A stretch of DNA of 64,000 nucleotides from an uncultured Clostridia bacterium (GCA_944354535.1 CALVPY010000007.1:1-64000), one strand, 5' to 3'; shown: positions 33,163 to 41,550, counted from the stretch's first letter. Translations and numbers: made by a program. The notes: generated from the letters alone by a model not told the origin.

Positions 33163-34218
33163 ATGGAACGCGAAGAAAGGCAAAAAAACGTGACGATCGC
33201 AGAGGTCGCAAGGGCGGCGGGGGTGTCTTCGGCGACGGTCTCCTATGTGCTGAGCGGCAGAACGGACATCAAAGTCGCCGAAGCAACGCGCGAAAAGGTG
33301 CTTTCTGTCTGCCGCGAGCTCGGCTATCAAAAGGGCACGGGGCGCGGGCGCACGGCAAAGGGGGTCACCATCGACGACATCGCGCGCGAGGCGGGCGTCT
33401 CGACGGCGACCGTTTCCTACATCGTCAACGGGCGGACGGACGTCAAGATCGGCGAAGAGACGCGAAGAAAGGTATTGCAGATCTGCAATCTGCGCCAATA
33501 TACGCCCTCTTCCGTCGCGCGGCAGCTTGCGGGCAAAAAGAGCGGGCTTGTCGGCATCTGCATGCCCGAGAGCGGCTGCGCTCTTCAAAACGCGCACTAC
33601 TATGTTCTTCTCAGCGCGCTTCAAAGCGCTCTTCGCGAGGCGGGGTACGGCGTCCTTCTCTTGAATGCGGGCGAAGAAGGCCGCCCCAAAGAGATGCCCG
33701 AGGGCATCCTCTGTATCGATCTGACGCAGGAGGAATTTTACTCCCTCAAAGAGAGCTGCTTTATCCCGATCGTCGCCGTCGGGATGATCGTAGACGACCC
33801 GCTCTTTTTTAAGGCGTTCGTCGACCATGCGGCGCTCATCGCCGCCGCAAAAGAGCGGCTCCGCTGCAAAACGCTCACCTATGCTGCCTATCCTTACCGC
33901 AATGCGCCCTATCTCGACGATCTGCGCGCGGCAATGAACGGGGATACGCTCTTTCTCGTTCATTCTCTTTCCGAGCTTCAAGAATACGTCAGGGCGCATC
34001 CCGAAGAACACTATCTCTTTGCCGATCGTGCGCTCGCCGAGGCGTGCGCGCCGCTTTTGGATGCGAAGCAGTACTGCTCCGCCGTTTACGGCGAAGGGGA
34101 GGAGGGGATCTGCCTTTCCTTGCGGGAAATGGCGGAACACGCCGTCAAAATGCTGGAAAGCGCGATCTTCCGCGAAGAGGACGCGCCGCACACCTTCCGC
34201 CTTGCGCCGAAAATCTGA
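33163..34218 (+). CDS. LacI-family regulator with two tandem HTH domains
   Basis: This 351-residue protein carries two complete LacI-type HTH segments in one chain: [19 protein letters not shown] (residues 10-28) and [19 protein letters not shown] (68-86), 58 residues apart. Only the second is followed by a normal hinge helix ([14 protein letters not shown]). The sugar-binding part is shorter and more divergent than usual (about 230 residues). It is divergent from the maltodextrin operon, with CG-centred palindromes between the two promoters, so it probably represses that operon and itself. No ribosome site precedes the ATG. A head-to-tail duplication of the DNA-binding domain within one LacI protein is unusual. 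Confidence 0.9.
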   Translation: MEREERQKNVTIAEVARAAGVSSATVSYVLSGRTDIKVAEATREKVLSVCRELGYQKGTGRGRTAKGVTIDDIAREAGVSTATVSYIVNGRTDVKIGEETRRKVLQICNLRQYTPSSVARQLAGKKSGLVGICMPESGCALQNAHYYVLLSALQSALREAGYGVLLLNAGEEGRPKEMPEGILCIDLTQEEFYSLKESCFIPIVAVGMIVDDPLFFKAFVDHAALIAAAKERLRCKTLTYAAYPYRNAPYLDDLRAAMNGDTLFLVHSLSELQEYVRAHPEEHYLFADRALAEACAPLLDAKQYCSAVYGEGEEGICLSLREMAEHAVKMLESAIFREEDAPHTFRLAPKI

Positions 34219-34283
34219 CGCACGGCAGCGCCTTCCCAATGTCAGGCGGACGAGGAAAGAGGGGGAGACCCCTGAAAGAATAA

Positions 34284-34391
34284 CCGGGGCGGCATCGGAA
34301 AATGCCGCCCGGGTTGCGGCCATTCTGCCTTATGATCCCTCGGCAGAGACACTATACCGGTTCGAGCCCGGTCAGCGGCACTGCTCTGCCG
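34284..34391. other. Structured intergenic segment with a tRNA T-arm-like hairpin
   Basis: Between the LacI gene and the tRNA genes, three hairpins follow one another. One is at 34284-34313 (CGGCAT paired with ATGCCG and more). An outer 8-bp stem is formed by CGGCAGAG (34341-34348) and CTCTGCCG (34384-34391). Nested in it is ACCGG-TTCGAGC-CCGGT (34356-34372), which looks like a tRNA T-arm. No full tRNA fold is found. It may be a tRNA relic or a small structured RNA; the first hairpin may terminate the LacI gene. No gene is seen in 34219-34546. Confidence 0.4.
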
Positions 34392-34446
34392 ATCGCCGGG
34401 AGACGATCAAAATCAAAACATTTTTTGTGCGTATTCCCGAAAACGC

Positions 34447-34474
34447 TTGCTTTTTTCGGGAAATATGGTATAAT
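34447..34474 (+). promoter_or_regulatory. Promoter of the alanine tRNA genes
   Basis: TTGCTT (34447-34452) and TATAAT (34469-34474) are 16 bp apart, 73 bp before the first tRNA-Ala copy. Confidence 0.6.
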
Positions 34475-34546
34475 CAAGATGTTTTCGGGCGTGCGTCGGG
34501 GAACGGCGCAGGCGCGGGCGACTCAAAGAGCCGCTAAGACAACTTC

Positions 34547-34670
34547 GGGGATATAGCACAGTTGGTAGCGCGATACGTTCGCAACGTATAGGTCACGAGT
34601 TCGCGCGAGGGCGAAGCCCGAAGCTCCACCGAGGGGACCCCTTCAGGGGTGTCGGTGGAATCTCGTTATC
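34547..34670 (+). pseudogene. tRNA-Ala(CGC) copy interrupted in the T-loop
   Basis: Bases 34547-34603 are identical to the first 57 bases of the intact tRNA-Ala(CGC) at 34694, up to TTCG in the T-loop. About 56 foreign bases follow (34604-34659), then CTCGT and TATC complete the T-stem, but the acceptor ends in CGCC instead of TCCACCA. The insert contains a strong hairpin: TCCACCGA (34625-34632) with TCGGTGGA (34652-34659), and ACCCC with GGGGT inside. Without excision this RNA cannot be charged. A mobile hairpin element is the simplest explanation. Confidence 0.85.
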
Positions 34671-34693
34671 CGCCGCAAGGCGGCAAATTGCAT

Positions 34694-34769
34694 GGGGATA
34701 TAGCACAGTTGGTAGCGCGATACGTTCGCAACGTATAGGTCACGAGTTCGAGTCTCGTTATCTCCACCA
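34694..34769 (+). tRNA. tRNA-Ala, anticodon CGC
   Basis: A complete cloverleaf: acceptor GGGGATA with TATCTCC, D-arm GCAC/GCGC region, anticodon stem ATACG/CGTAT with loop TTCGCAA (anticodon CGC, alanine codon GCG), T-arm ACGAG-TTCGAGT-CTCGT, discriminator A and encoded CCA. The G3-U70 pair that marks alanine tRNAs is present. Confidence 0.95.
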
Positions 34770-34776
34770 AAATATT

Positions 34777-34803
34777 GAGCGCCTGGAGCGCTCTTTATTT
34801 TTT
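34777..34803 (+). terminator. Terminator after tRNA-Ala(CGC)
   Basis: GAGCGC (34777-34782) pairs with GCGCTC (34788-34793), followed by a T-rich tract. Confidence 0.8.
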
Positions 34804-34880
34804 TTCCGATCCGATAAACTTCAAATCGTCCTAAAAAAATATTTTGAGTGATATTTTTATGCTTTTGGGCATAAAATCAC

Positions 34881-34910
34881 TTGATTTTTCTGCGGTATTT
34901 CCTGTAAAAT
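34881..34910 (+). promoter_or_regulatory. Promoter of tRNA-Ala(GGC)
   Basis: TTGATT (34881-34886) and TAAAAT (34905-34910) with an 18-bp spacer stand just before the tRNA start at 34923. Confidence 0.55.
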
Positions 34911-34922
34911 AGATTTGGAAAC

Positions 34923-34998
34923 GGGGTTATAGCGCAGTTGGTAGCGCGTTTGAATGGCATTCAAAAGGTCAGGGGTTCGAATCCCCTTAGCTCCACCA
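34923..34998 (+). tRNA. tRNA-Ala, anticodon GGC
   Basis: A complete cloverleaf: acceptor GGGGTTA with TAGCTCC including G3-U70, anticodon stem TTTGA/TCAAA with loop ATGGCAT (anticodon GGC, alanine codons GCC and GCU), T-arm AGGGG-TTCGAAT-CCCCT, discriminator A and encoded CCA. Confidence 0.95.
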
Positions 34999-35005
34999 GA
35001 ATATT

Positions 35006-35029
35006 GAGCGCCTTGGGCGCTCTTTTTTT
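35006..35029 (+). terminator. Terminator after tRNA-Ala(GGC)
   Basis: GAGCGCC (35006-35012) pairs with GGCGCTC (35016-35022) across a 3-nt loop, followed by seven T. Confidence 0.9.
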
Positions 35030-35077
35030 GTCCAGCAGCCATCGGTTCGGAGCTGTCGTTTCTCTGAAAAAAACGAG

Positions 35078-35103
35078 GGGCTTACGGAAATCTCCGCAAG
35101 CCC
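35078..35103. terminator. Hairpin similar to the one at 35739
   Basis: GGGCTTACGGA (35078-35088) pairs with TCCGCAAGCCC (35093-35103) with one mismatch. A run of seven A lies before it on the plus strand, so it would terminate minus-strand transcription best. The same core (GAGGGGCTT, CCGCAAGCCC) recurs at 35739-35771. Otherwise 35030-35266 holds only the promoter at 35182. Confidence 0.5.
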
Positions 35104-35181
35104 TTATCGTTACACATTCTGATAACGCCGTTTTTTGACCGAGTATTTCGCTGCGGTAAAATGCCGATTTTTCCATAAGGA

Positions 35182-35209
35182 TTGACTTTCTTGAATTTTA
35201 TGATATAAT
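35182..35209 (+). promoter_or_regulatory. Promoter of the small lipoprotein gene
   Basis: TTGACT (35182-35187) and TATAAT (35204-35209) are 16 bp apart. A second TATAAT occurs at about 35240. Confidence 0.7.
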
Positions 35210-35266
35210 GACCTTGTCGATCGGAGCTATTTTTGCACTGTATAATGAGAAGGAGGGGTATGTACT

Positions 35267-35731
35267 ATGCGGAGATCTTTGCCGGCGTTTGTTTTCATGC
35301 TTTTATGTTTCATACCTGTTTTTACGGGTTGCTCGAAAGATCCGTATAAAGATTTTGCTGCCAGCGGTTTGGAAGCGAAGGCGATCCCTTTTGATATGGA
35401 AAACGAGAAAAATTGGTCTTTTGGTGTCGGGAAAGTTGAACTTTTTACCGATTACCAAGCCTATTCAAAGTATGACTTTGACCTTGATTATACGGAAGAC
35501 TATTTTGATTTGAACAACTTACTTGTGTTCGTAGTACATTGCTGTTCCTCCGATCAGATGGAATTTGGGGAAATTCTGCAGGCGGAAGGGAAGTTGTATC
35601 CGATGTTTTATCGCGCGGAACTAAAAGACGGCGAACCTGTTACGGATGATTATATCGTGTTATCGTTCTGCGTGGAAATATCCAAAAGCGATGAATATGG
35701 GTGCGGGGAGATCATTTATAAATACAGATAG
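35267..35731 (+). CDS. Small lipoprotein of unknown function
   Basis: This 154-residue protein has a short basic start, a hydrophobic core and lipobox FTGC ending at Cys22, so it is exported and lipid-anchored. The mature part is acidic with alternating strands (KVELFTDYQAY, NNLLVFVVHCC, YIVLSFCVEI) and two adjacent cysteines. No family is recognised. The ATG at 35267 follows AAGGAGGGG; another ATG at 35260 is out of frame. Base composition is more AT-rich than the flanking genes. It stands alone between a promoter and a strong terminator. Confidence 0.7.
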   Translation: MRRSLPAFVFMLLCFIPVFTGCSKDPYKDFAASGLEAKAIPFDMENEKNWSFGVGKVELFTDYQAYSKYDFDLDYTEDYFDLNNLLVFVVHCCSSDQMEFGEILQAEGKLYPMFYRAELKDGEPVTDDYIVLSFCVEISKSDEYGCGEIIYKYR

Positions 35732-35738
35732 AAAAAAC

Positions 35739-35771
35739 CGAGGGGCTTGCGGATATTCCGCAAGCCCCTCG
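35739..35771. terminator. Bidirectional terminator
   Basis: CGAGGGGCTTGCGGA (35739-35753) pairs perfectly with TCCGCAAGCCCCTCG (35757-35771). A-run before and modest T content after let it serve both the lipoprotein gene and the convergent membrane-protein gene. Confidence 0.85.
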
Positions 35772-35899
35772 TGCCGTTATTCAAGGGTCATAAGGGTCAT
35801 GATGTTCGGCGCGTCTTTTCCACGATCTTCGGCGCAGCCTTATGAGTTCGCGGCGCAGCCTTTCCGCGATCGGGAAGGCCGCCCGACGGCAGAAGCCAA

Positions 35900-37009
35900 T
35901 TATCCCGTCTCGTGGCCGTCCTGTTCCGCCCGAAGAGGCGTTTCCGGACGGGCGGCCGCCTTTGAAGCGGCTTGGGCCTTTGAGGCGTCCTTTTGGCCCT
36001 TTGGCGCAGCCTTTTTCTCCGCAGGTCTCTTCTGCGCGGAGCGGATCGCCAGGAGCGCTGCCGACAGGACGAGCCCGCAGAGCGCCGCAAGTCCGACGAG
36101 CAGCGAAGGAAGAGGCGCGCCTGTGAACAGGGAAAAGCTCATCTCTTCCGCAGCGCAGACGGCGAAGGCCGAGCCTGCCGCCGCGCATTGCGCCAAAAAG
36201 CGGATGAGGTCGAAGAGAAACGCTTTCCCCGCTCCCAGCCGAAGGATGCTCAAGAGAAGGTTGGCCGCCGTGACCGCAAGGAGGAGGGCGAGGGCGATGT
36301 CCTTCGGCCCCCACAGCTGCACGGGGGCGAGCAGAGCCGCCGCGAGCTCTGTTTTGAGCGGCGTCTGCGGCAGGCACAGCCCCGTAAATGCCGCTGCGGC
36401 AAAGAGGAGGAGCAGGGCGTTCCCGAGCCCTTTCCCGCGCCGCTGCACCGCCGCGGAGAGGATGCGCAGCACCAGCACGGCGGCCGCCGTAAAGAGGGCG
36501 TCGTGGGCGAGCGCTTCGTGCATCGTCTCCGCACCCAAAAAGACGAGCGCCGAAAAACTCCCGAACGTGAGCAGGACGAGCGTCGAGGAAAGGCTCATGA
36601 GCCTCCGCGCCGTGCGCCCCGCCGCAAACGCGAGGATGCAGGAGGCGAGCCCGAACGCTGCAGCGCCCGTCATCAGAAGGAGGAAGAGCTGCAGGAGCGC
36701 CGTATAGAGGCTGTCTGCCTGCGGCAGGCTCCCGCGAAGCAGCTCTGCCGCCATGCCGAAGAGCGAACTTCCCATCATCGTATCCCGCCCGGCGACGGCC
36801 ATCGCGGCCGCCGAATAGGGGAGCCGCATCCCCGCAAACAGTCCGAAGACGGCAAAGAGTGCCGTCCCGCCGCAGCAGAGGGCGTAAAAAAGCGGCTTCG
36901 CCTTCCTCCGTTCGCGCACTTTCTGCTCGAGGAGCACCTCCGTCTCCCGCCGAGCCCTTGTCTGAAGCATCCCTTCCCGCAAAGCAGCTTCGCCTGCCGC
37001 AAATTCCAT
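35900..37009 (-). CDS. Polytopic membrane protein of unknown function
   Basis: This 369-residue protein has a charged cytoplasmic N-terminus (about 1-45, with RRETEVLLEQKVRERRK), then about nine hydrophobic segments very rich in alanine and leucine, and a basic C-terminal tail (KKAAPKGQKDASKAQ). No transporter signature is seen. The start at 37009 is chosen because GGGAGGAG precedes it and a -10 box TATAAT lies at 37047-37042 on the minus strand; longer frames run far upstream through non-coding sequence. It has its own promoter and is divergent from the CdaR-type regulator. Confidence 0.65.
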   Translation of the reverse strand: MEFAAGEAALREGMLQTRARRETEVLLEQKVRERRKAKPLFYALCCGGTALFAVFGLFAGMRLPYSAAAMAVAGRDTMMGSSLFGMAAELLRGSLPQADSLYTALLQLFLLLMTGAAAFGLASCILAFAAGRTARRLMSLSSTLVLLTFGSFSALVFLGAETMHEALAHDALFTAAAVLVLRILSAAVQRRGKGLGNALLLLFAAAAFTGLCLPQTPLKTELAAALLAPVQLWGPKDIALALLLAVTAANLLLSILRLGAGKAFLFDLIRFLAQCAAAGSAFAVCAAEEMSFSLFTGAPLPSLLVGLAALCGLVLSAALLAIRSAQKRPAEKKAAPKGQKDASKAQAASKAAARPETPLRAEQDGHETG

Positions 37010-37205
37010 GCCGATCTCCTCCCGTTTTGAAAGTTCCTCCATTATAGCACCCGCTTTTTGCGGGCGGGCGGGGAGAAAGCGTCGCATTTTGGCTCCCTTT
37101 GGGCGGGAAGGGCGGAAACGTCCTCTTCGTTGTGCGCGCGGCGCCCGGTGCCTTCCCTTCTGCGGCGCGTCTTGTGCAATTTTGGTGCGGAGTTTGTGAA
37201 AACCC

Positions 37206-37234
37206 TTGAATTTCCCGCCGCATGATGATATAAT
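37206..37234 (+). promoter_or_regulatory. Promoter of the CdaR-type regulator
   Basis: TTGAAT (37206-37211) and TATAAT (37229-37234) are 17 bp apart. The rest of 37010-37205 shows no gene; it holds only the divergent promoter. Confidence 0.75.
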
Positions 37235-37302
37235 CATCCTGAGTATGAGGCGGGAACGGCACGATCGGGTGTATGCCCGCCGTACAAAGGGGAGAATATC
37301 AT

Positions 37303-38265
37303 ATGACGCATCAGACCAGGGCGGAGCTTTCCCGCCTCTTGAAGGACATCGGGGAAAAGACGGGCACCGAGGTGTCCCTTGTCTCCCGCGGCGGCAGCGA
37401 GACGAAGTTCACGCTCTCTTACTGCGGAGAGGGGGCGGAGGCATACCTCAGCGGTACGGGGAAGGAGGCGGAAGGCAGGGCAAAGCTCGTCTCCTATCTC
37501 GTCTCTCATGCCGATGCGCGCGAAGTGCTGCCCGATAAGGCGGACTATCTCAAAAACATCCTGCTCGGCGAAGGCTCGGGCTGGTATATCTACCGCTTCC
37601 TCACCAAGTTCAATATCGCAGACGGTTCCTGTTTTGCCGTCGAGCTGTTTATCCCCAAGCGCATCGGGGAGGCTCTCTCCCACATCGAGAACTGCCTCGG
37701 CGATTCCTCCGATATGGCGGTGCGCATGGACGAGACGCATCTCGTCGTCGTCAAATTCATGGGCGATGAGGAGACGCCCCTCGAATTCGGGCATTTCCTC
37801 AGTCAGTCGCTCTACGAGGAGCTGGGCGTCAAAGCGAGCGTCGGCATCGGCTGCGAGATGAAGAGCTTTCTCGACATCGCCTCTTCCTATCGCCAGGCCT
37901 CCACGGCCGTGCGCGTGAGCGCCCTCTTCCGCTCGGATTTCCAGGTGCATACCTACCGCGAGTACCTCCTTGTCAAGATGCTCGAAGATCTTCCTAAGGA
38001 GCGCCTCAAGGAGTATATGGAGCAGTTTTATGTGGAGAGCGCCGAAGAAGTCTTTGAGGACGCCGACATGATGGAGACGGCGGAACGCTTCCTGGAAAAC
38101 AGCCTCAACATCTCCGAAACGGCGCGCGAGCTCTTCATGCACCGCAATACCCTCATGTACCGGCTCGACAAGATCGAGCGCATCACGGGGCTCAATATCC
38201 GTAAATTTTCCGATGCGGTCACCTTCCGCGTCATCACCATACTCTATAAACTGCTCGGTTCTTAA
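37303..38265 (+). CDS. CdaR/PucR-type transcriptional regulator
   Basis: This 320-residue protein ends with a PucR-type HTH (about 265-315): LNISETARELFMHRNTLMYRLDKIE, in two parts LNISETARELF and HRNTLMYRL, the family hallmark. The middle third looks like the GGDEF-related sensor fold of CdaR proteins (MDETHLVVVKFMGDE, VGIGCEM). Such regulators respond to small metabolites. The start at 37303 follows AGGGGAGAA. Its target may be the S41 protease gene that follows 20 bp later, though regulators of this family often act elsewhere. Confidence 0.8.
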   Translation: MTHQTRAELSRLLKDIGEKTGTEVSLVSRGGSETKFTLSYCGEGAEAYLSGTGKEAEGRAKLVSYLVSHADAREVLPDKADYLKNILLGEGSGWYIYRFLTKFNIADGSCFAVELFIPKRIGEALSHIENCLGDSSDMAVRMDETHLVVVKFMGDEETPLEFGHFLSQSLYEELGVKASVGIGCEMKSFLDIASSYRQASTAVRVSALFRSDFQVHTYREYLLVKMLEDLPKERLKEYMEQFYVESAEEVFEDADMMETAERFLENSLNISETARELFMHRNTLMYRLDKIERITGLNIRKFSDAVTFRVITILYKLLGS

Positions 38266-38285
38266 CGGGCGAAACAGGAGGTCTC

Positions 38286-39749
38286 ATGCATCCCGATCTG
38301 AACAAAAACGACGAAAAAGACGAATTTTTTGACCCGATCCCCGAGGAACGCCCCGACGAGCAGAAAAACTTGTCCTCCCCTCCTCCGACGCGCAAACAGG
38401 CGTGGCGGCGCCGCGTCGTCTCCCTCGTCCTGGCGCTCGTGCTGCTTGCGGCGGGTTTCCTTGTCGGCTGGTTCGTCCGCTATTATGCGATCGACGAGGA
38501 CGTGCGCTCCTTTTTATGGGCGCTCGACGTCACCGAACGCTATTACTATCCCGAAGGTTTTTCGCGCGAGAAGGTGCTGGAAAGCGTGGGCGAGGGGGCA
38601 ACGGGCGCCGAGCTTCTTACTGCCTTGAACGAAAACCTCGACCCCTATTCGCAGTACTATTCGCCCGAAGAATACGCCGCCTACGTCCGCGCGGGCGCGG
38701 GGCAGAGCTATGATTTCGGCATCTCCTTCCTCATCGGCGACGATTCGGGCACGGTGGCGCTCGTTTCCAACAACTCTCCCGCCTTCGAGGCGGGCATCCG
38801 CAAGGGGATGTCCATCCTTGCCTACGGTTCCGAAGAGGACGGCGAGAAGGGCACGCTCACGCCCTTTACGACGTACGCCGCCTTCTCTTCCGCCGCTTCC
38901 AAATTCGGCAATACGCTCTGTTTGAAAATGGGCTACGAAGAGGACGGCTCGGACGCCGCCCTTTACACCGTCACGGCAAGGGACTATCAGACGACGTACT
39001 GCTCCTACCGCGACAGCGAGTCCGCCTTCTACTTCACGGGCGAAGAGGGCACCGAGTGGACGGAATATGCGGGCGAGGCGATCTCCTCCCTCGACGAAGA
39101 CACCGCCTACATCCGCATCGACGAGTTCAGCGGCAATGTCTCCGCCGAGTTCGAATCCTGCCTCAAAGCCATGAAAGAACGGGGGAGGACCGACCTCATT
39201 CTCGACCTCCGCACCAACGGCGGCGGGTATCTCGACGACTTGCAGCACATCGCCTCCCATCTCATGCGCGACGCGGAGGGCGCTTCCCCCGAAGTGCAGA
39301 CGGCGCGCTACAAGGGCGGCAGAGAGGAAATTTACTACGCCTACGGCAACGATTTTTCCGATTATTTTTCGGAAGATTCCGAAGTGTATCTGCTTGCGGA
39401 TGAGAACACGGCGTCCGCGTCCGAATGCCTCATCGGCGTGCTCATCGACTACGGCACGCTCTCTTACGATCATATCTATCTCCGCGAGGCGGAGGACGGC
39501 AGCGCCTCTACCTACGGCAAGGGCATCATGCAGACGAGCTTTGTCGCGGCAAACGGCGCGGCGATGAAGCTCACCGTGGCGGGCATCTATTGGCCGGTGA
39601 GCGATAAGACCATCCACGGCACGGGCGTCACGCCCGAAGACGGCTGCATCGCCGTCTCCGCGCCCCTCATCTGGGGGAAGGAAGATAAGATGCTTTCCGC
39701 CGTCATCGGGGCAGCGTGCGGCAATGTCACGGCGTCTGCCGCAGCTTGA
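38286..39749 (+). CDS. S41-family C-terminal processing peptidase
   Basis: This 487-residue protein has a charged, proline-rich cytoplasmic start and one membrane anchor (about 43-62), so the catalytic part lies outside. A PDZ-like segment (GISFLIGDDSGTVALVSNNSPAFEAGIRKG) near residues 150-180 is followed by the S41 core: DLRTNGGGYLDDL, then the catalytic serine Ser379 in TASASE and the lysine Lys412 in YGKG. It cleaves exported proteins, CtpA-like. Its gene follows the CdaR-type regulator in the same direction with an AGGAGG site. Its 3' end overlaps a convergent small gene by 23 bp. Confidence 0.9.
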   Translation: MHPDLNKNDEKDEFFDPIPEERPDEQKNLSSPPPTRKQAWRRRVVSLVLALVLLAAGFLVGWFVRYYAIDEDVRSFLWALDVTERYYYPEGFSREKVLESVGEGATGAELLTALNENLDPYSQYYSPEEYAAYVRAGAGQSYDFGISFLIGDDSGTVALVSNNSPAFEAGIRKGMSILAYGSEEDGEKGTLTPFTTYAAFSSAASKFGNTLCLKMGYEEDGSDAALYTVTARDYQTTYCSYRDSESAFYFTGEEGTEWTEYAGEAISSLDEDTAYIRIDEFSGNVSAEFESCLKAMKERGRTDLILDLRTNGGGYLDDLQHIASHLMRDAEGASPEVQTARYKGGREEIYYAYGNDFSDYFSEDSEVYLLADENTASASECLIGVLIDYGTLSYDHIYLREAEDGSASTYGKGIMQTSFVAANGAAMKLTVAGIYWPVSDKTIHGTGVTPEDGCIAVSAPLIWGKEDKMLSAVIGAACGNVTASAAA

Positions 39750-40005
39750 GCAGGGCAGAAATGAGCGCAGGGTCGGCCGCCCCGTCTTCCTTTGAACGTT
39801 CCGTATCTGAATATTCCACGCTTTGTTCGGGCGGCGCCTCTTGGGCGCCGCCCGTTTTCTCGGCTTTCGGGGGTGCAAAGAGCAGGGCGAGCATATCGCG
39901 GTTGTCGCGGTAGAAGGCGAGCGCCGAAGAGAGGGTATCTCTCAGCTCCCTGTTTTCGGCGGCGGCAAAGAGTACGAGCAGCAGAATGGCGTCTTTTTGT
40001 TCCAT
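39727..40005 (-). CDS. Conserved small helical protein
   Basis: This 92-residue protein starts MEQKDAILLLVLFAAAENRELRDTL and continues LAFYRDNRDMLALLF; such short proteins occur in Clostridia but have no known role. The first 45 residues are two amphipathic helices and the rest is a proline- and acid-rich tail. Its 3' end overlaps the S41 peptidase gene on the other strand by 23 bp. It is divergent from the gene at 40080, with 74 bp between starts. Confidence 0.6.
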   Translation of the reverse strand: MEQKDAILLLVLFAAAENRELRDTLSSALAFYRDNRDMLALLFAPPKAEKTGGAQEAPPEQSVEYSDTERSKEDGAADPALISALLKLRQTP

Positions 40006-40079
40006 ACGCCATCCTATGCGCCCCGCGCGCTTTCTCGTGCGGGCGGGGCAATCGCCCGCCCCCTTGCATACAATGGCGT

Positions 40080-40346
40080 ATGGCGAACAACGATTTCAAA
40101 AGTTTTTCACAGAAGAAGCTCCCGAAGGGGTGGGAAGAAGAAGCCGCGCGCGTCATGGCGGCGGCGGAAGGAAAGGGAGAGGGGGAGGTGCTTCGCGAGA
40201 TCGTCTCCCGCGCCGAAAGGGCCAAGCGCGAAGGCACGCTCTCAAACGCCGAGATCGACGCCTTTGTCGCTCAGATCTCCCCCGTCCTCGACGCCCCCAA
40301 GCGCCGGAAGCTTCTGAAGATCGCCGAAAAGCTCAAACGCCTTTAA
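40080..40346 (+). CDS. Small basic helical protein
   Basis: This 88-residue lysine-rich protein (KSFSQKKLPKGWEEEAARVM, then APKRRKLLKIAEKLKRL) has no recognised domain. No ribosome site precedes the ATG; a TACAAT -10 box ends five bases upstream (40069-40074), so a leaderless message is likely. The stop overlaps the end of the convergent cysteine desulfurase gene by a few bases. The basic C-terminus could bind nucleic acid, but that is only a guess. Confidence 0.55.
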   Translation: MANNDFKSFSQKKLPKGWEEEAARVMAAAEGKGEGEVLREIVSRAERAKREGTLSNAEIDAFVAQISPVLDAPKRRKLLKIAEKLKRL

Positions 40347-41467
40347 GCGTGCCGCGCGATCTCTTTGAGGGCGGAAAGCAGCGCCTTTGCCTCTTTTTTG
40401 CCCTGCTCGGGCGAAAAGGAGGCGCGCACCAGCCCGTCGGGGAAGTCGCCGAGCGCCCTATGGATGAGCGGCGCGCAGTGCAGCCCGCCTCTGACGCAGA
40501 TGCCGTATTTTTCCGAAAGTTCGCCCGCGATGGTCTCGGAAGGCAGCCTTTCGTGGCGGAAGGAGCAGATGCCGCACGCATTGGGTTCAAAGTACGCCGT
40601 ATAGCCTTTGAGCCCGCTCAGCCCTTCCAACACAAACGCCGTCGTCCTTTCGAGCTTTCCCGCCCACTCTTCGCGGCGGCTCTTTACGAGGAGCGCCCCT
40701 TCATAGAGCGAGCAGACGGCAGGGTAGGAGAGCGTGCCACTCTCGAGGCGGTCGGGGTAAAACGCGGGCATCCCTAAATCGAAGCTCTCGCTGCCCGTGC
40801 CGCCGAAGAGGAGGGGGCTTATCTCCATGCGTTCGGAAAAGAGCAGCGCTCCCGACCCCTGGATGCCTCCCATGCCCTTATGCCCCGCGAGCGCGAGGGC
40901 GTCGATGCCGAGCTTTCGCATGGGAAGGGCGATATGCCCCGCCCCCTGCGCGCCGTCCACGACAAAGAGGACGTCCTCGGGCAGCGCCTTTTTGATCTCG
41001 GCAAGCGGGGGCGTCTCTCCCGTCACGTTGGAGGCGGAGGTGACGGCCGCCATGCGCGTCGTCGGCTTCACGAGCCCTGCGAGCGTTTCGGGCAGCAGCC
41101 TGCCGTTTTTGAGCGGGGCGACGTCATAGGTGATGACGCCCGCCCGCTTGAGCGCCTCTAAGGGGCGCAGCACGGAGTTGTGCTCGAGGCAGGTCGTCAC
41201 CACATGGTCGCCCTGTTTCAGCGTGCCGAGGATAGCAAAATTGAGCGCTTCCGTGCAGTTCTTGGTAAAGACGACGCGCTCGATCCCGTACCCGTCGAAG
41301 AGGTCGGAAAGGCATTTCCTGCACGCAAAGACGCGCTCTGCCGCGGCGAGCGAGAGCGTATGCCCGCTTCGGCCGGGGTTGGCGCAGCAGCGCATGGCGG
41401 CGAGCACCGCGCTTGAAACGGAGGGCGCCTTGCTCCCTCCCGTGGCGGCATGGTCGAGATAGATCAA
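40343..41467 (-). CDS. Cysteine desulfurase-like class V aminotransferase
   Basis: This 374-residue PLP enzyme starts YLDHAATGGSK, the usual N-terminus of cysteine desulfurases. LAGHKGMGG holds the PLP lysine, and ICVRGGLHCAP near residue 335 holds the sulfur-carrying cysteine. It removes sulfur (or selenium) from cysteine for delivery to carriers. A TTG start at 41467 is chosen because GGGAGGTG lies eight bases upstream and the protein starts exactly at YLDHAAT; no ATG or GTG fits. It is divergent from a DUF3343 gene (41551), a family thought to carry S or Se, so the two probably work together. Confidence 0.9.
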   Translation of the reverse strand: MIYLDHAATGGSKAPSVSSAVLAAMRCCANPGRSGHTLSLAAAERVFACRKCLSDLFDGYGIERVVFTKNCTEALNFAILGTLKQGDHVVTTCLEHNSVLRPLEALKRAGVITYDVAPLKNGRLLPETLAGLVKPTTRMAAVTSASNVTGETPPLAEIKKALPEDVLFVVDGAQGAGHIALPMRKLGIDALALAGHKGMGGIQGSGALLFSERMEISPLLFGGTGSESFDLGMPAFYPDRLESGTLSYPAVCSLYEGALLVKSRREEWAGKLERTTAFVLEGLSGLKGYTAYFEPNACGICSFRHERLPSETIAGELSEKYGICVRGGLHCAPLIHRALGDFPDGLVRASFSPEQGKKEAKALLSALKEIARHA

Positions 41468-41550
41468 TATTTCACCTCCCAAACGGTCGCCGCAGGCGCT
41501 CGGGCGCAAATTGCGGCGTTTCTTATTGATACGGGAAAAGAGGATAAAAT

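Noticed and set aside
34297..34380. A further tRNA gene before the tRNA-Ala pair
   Set aside because: Only the T-arm fits. Acceptor pairing fails at two positions and there is no 7-nt anticodon loop.
35781..37262. Long minus-strand frame overlapping the membrane protein gene
   Set aside because: It is another frame of the GC-rich gene 35900-37009; its product is arginine- and glycine-rich without a domain.
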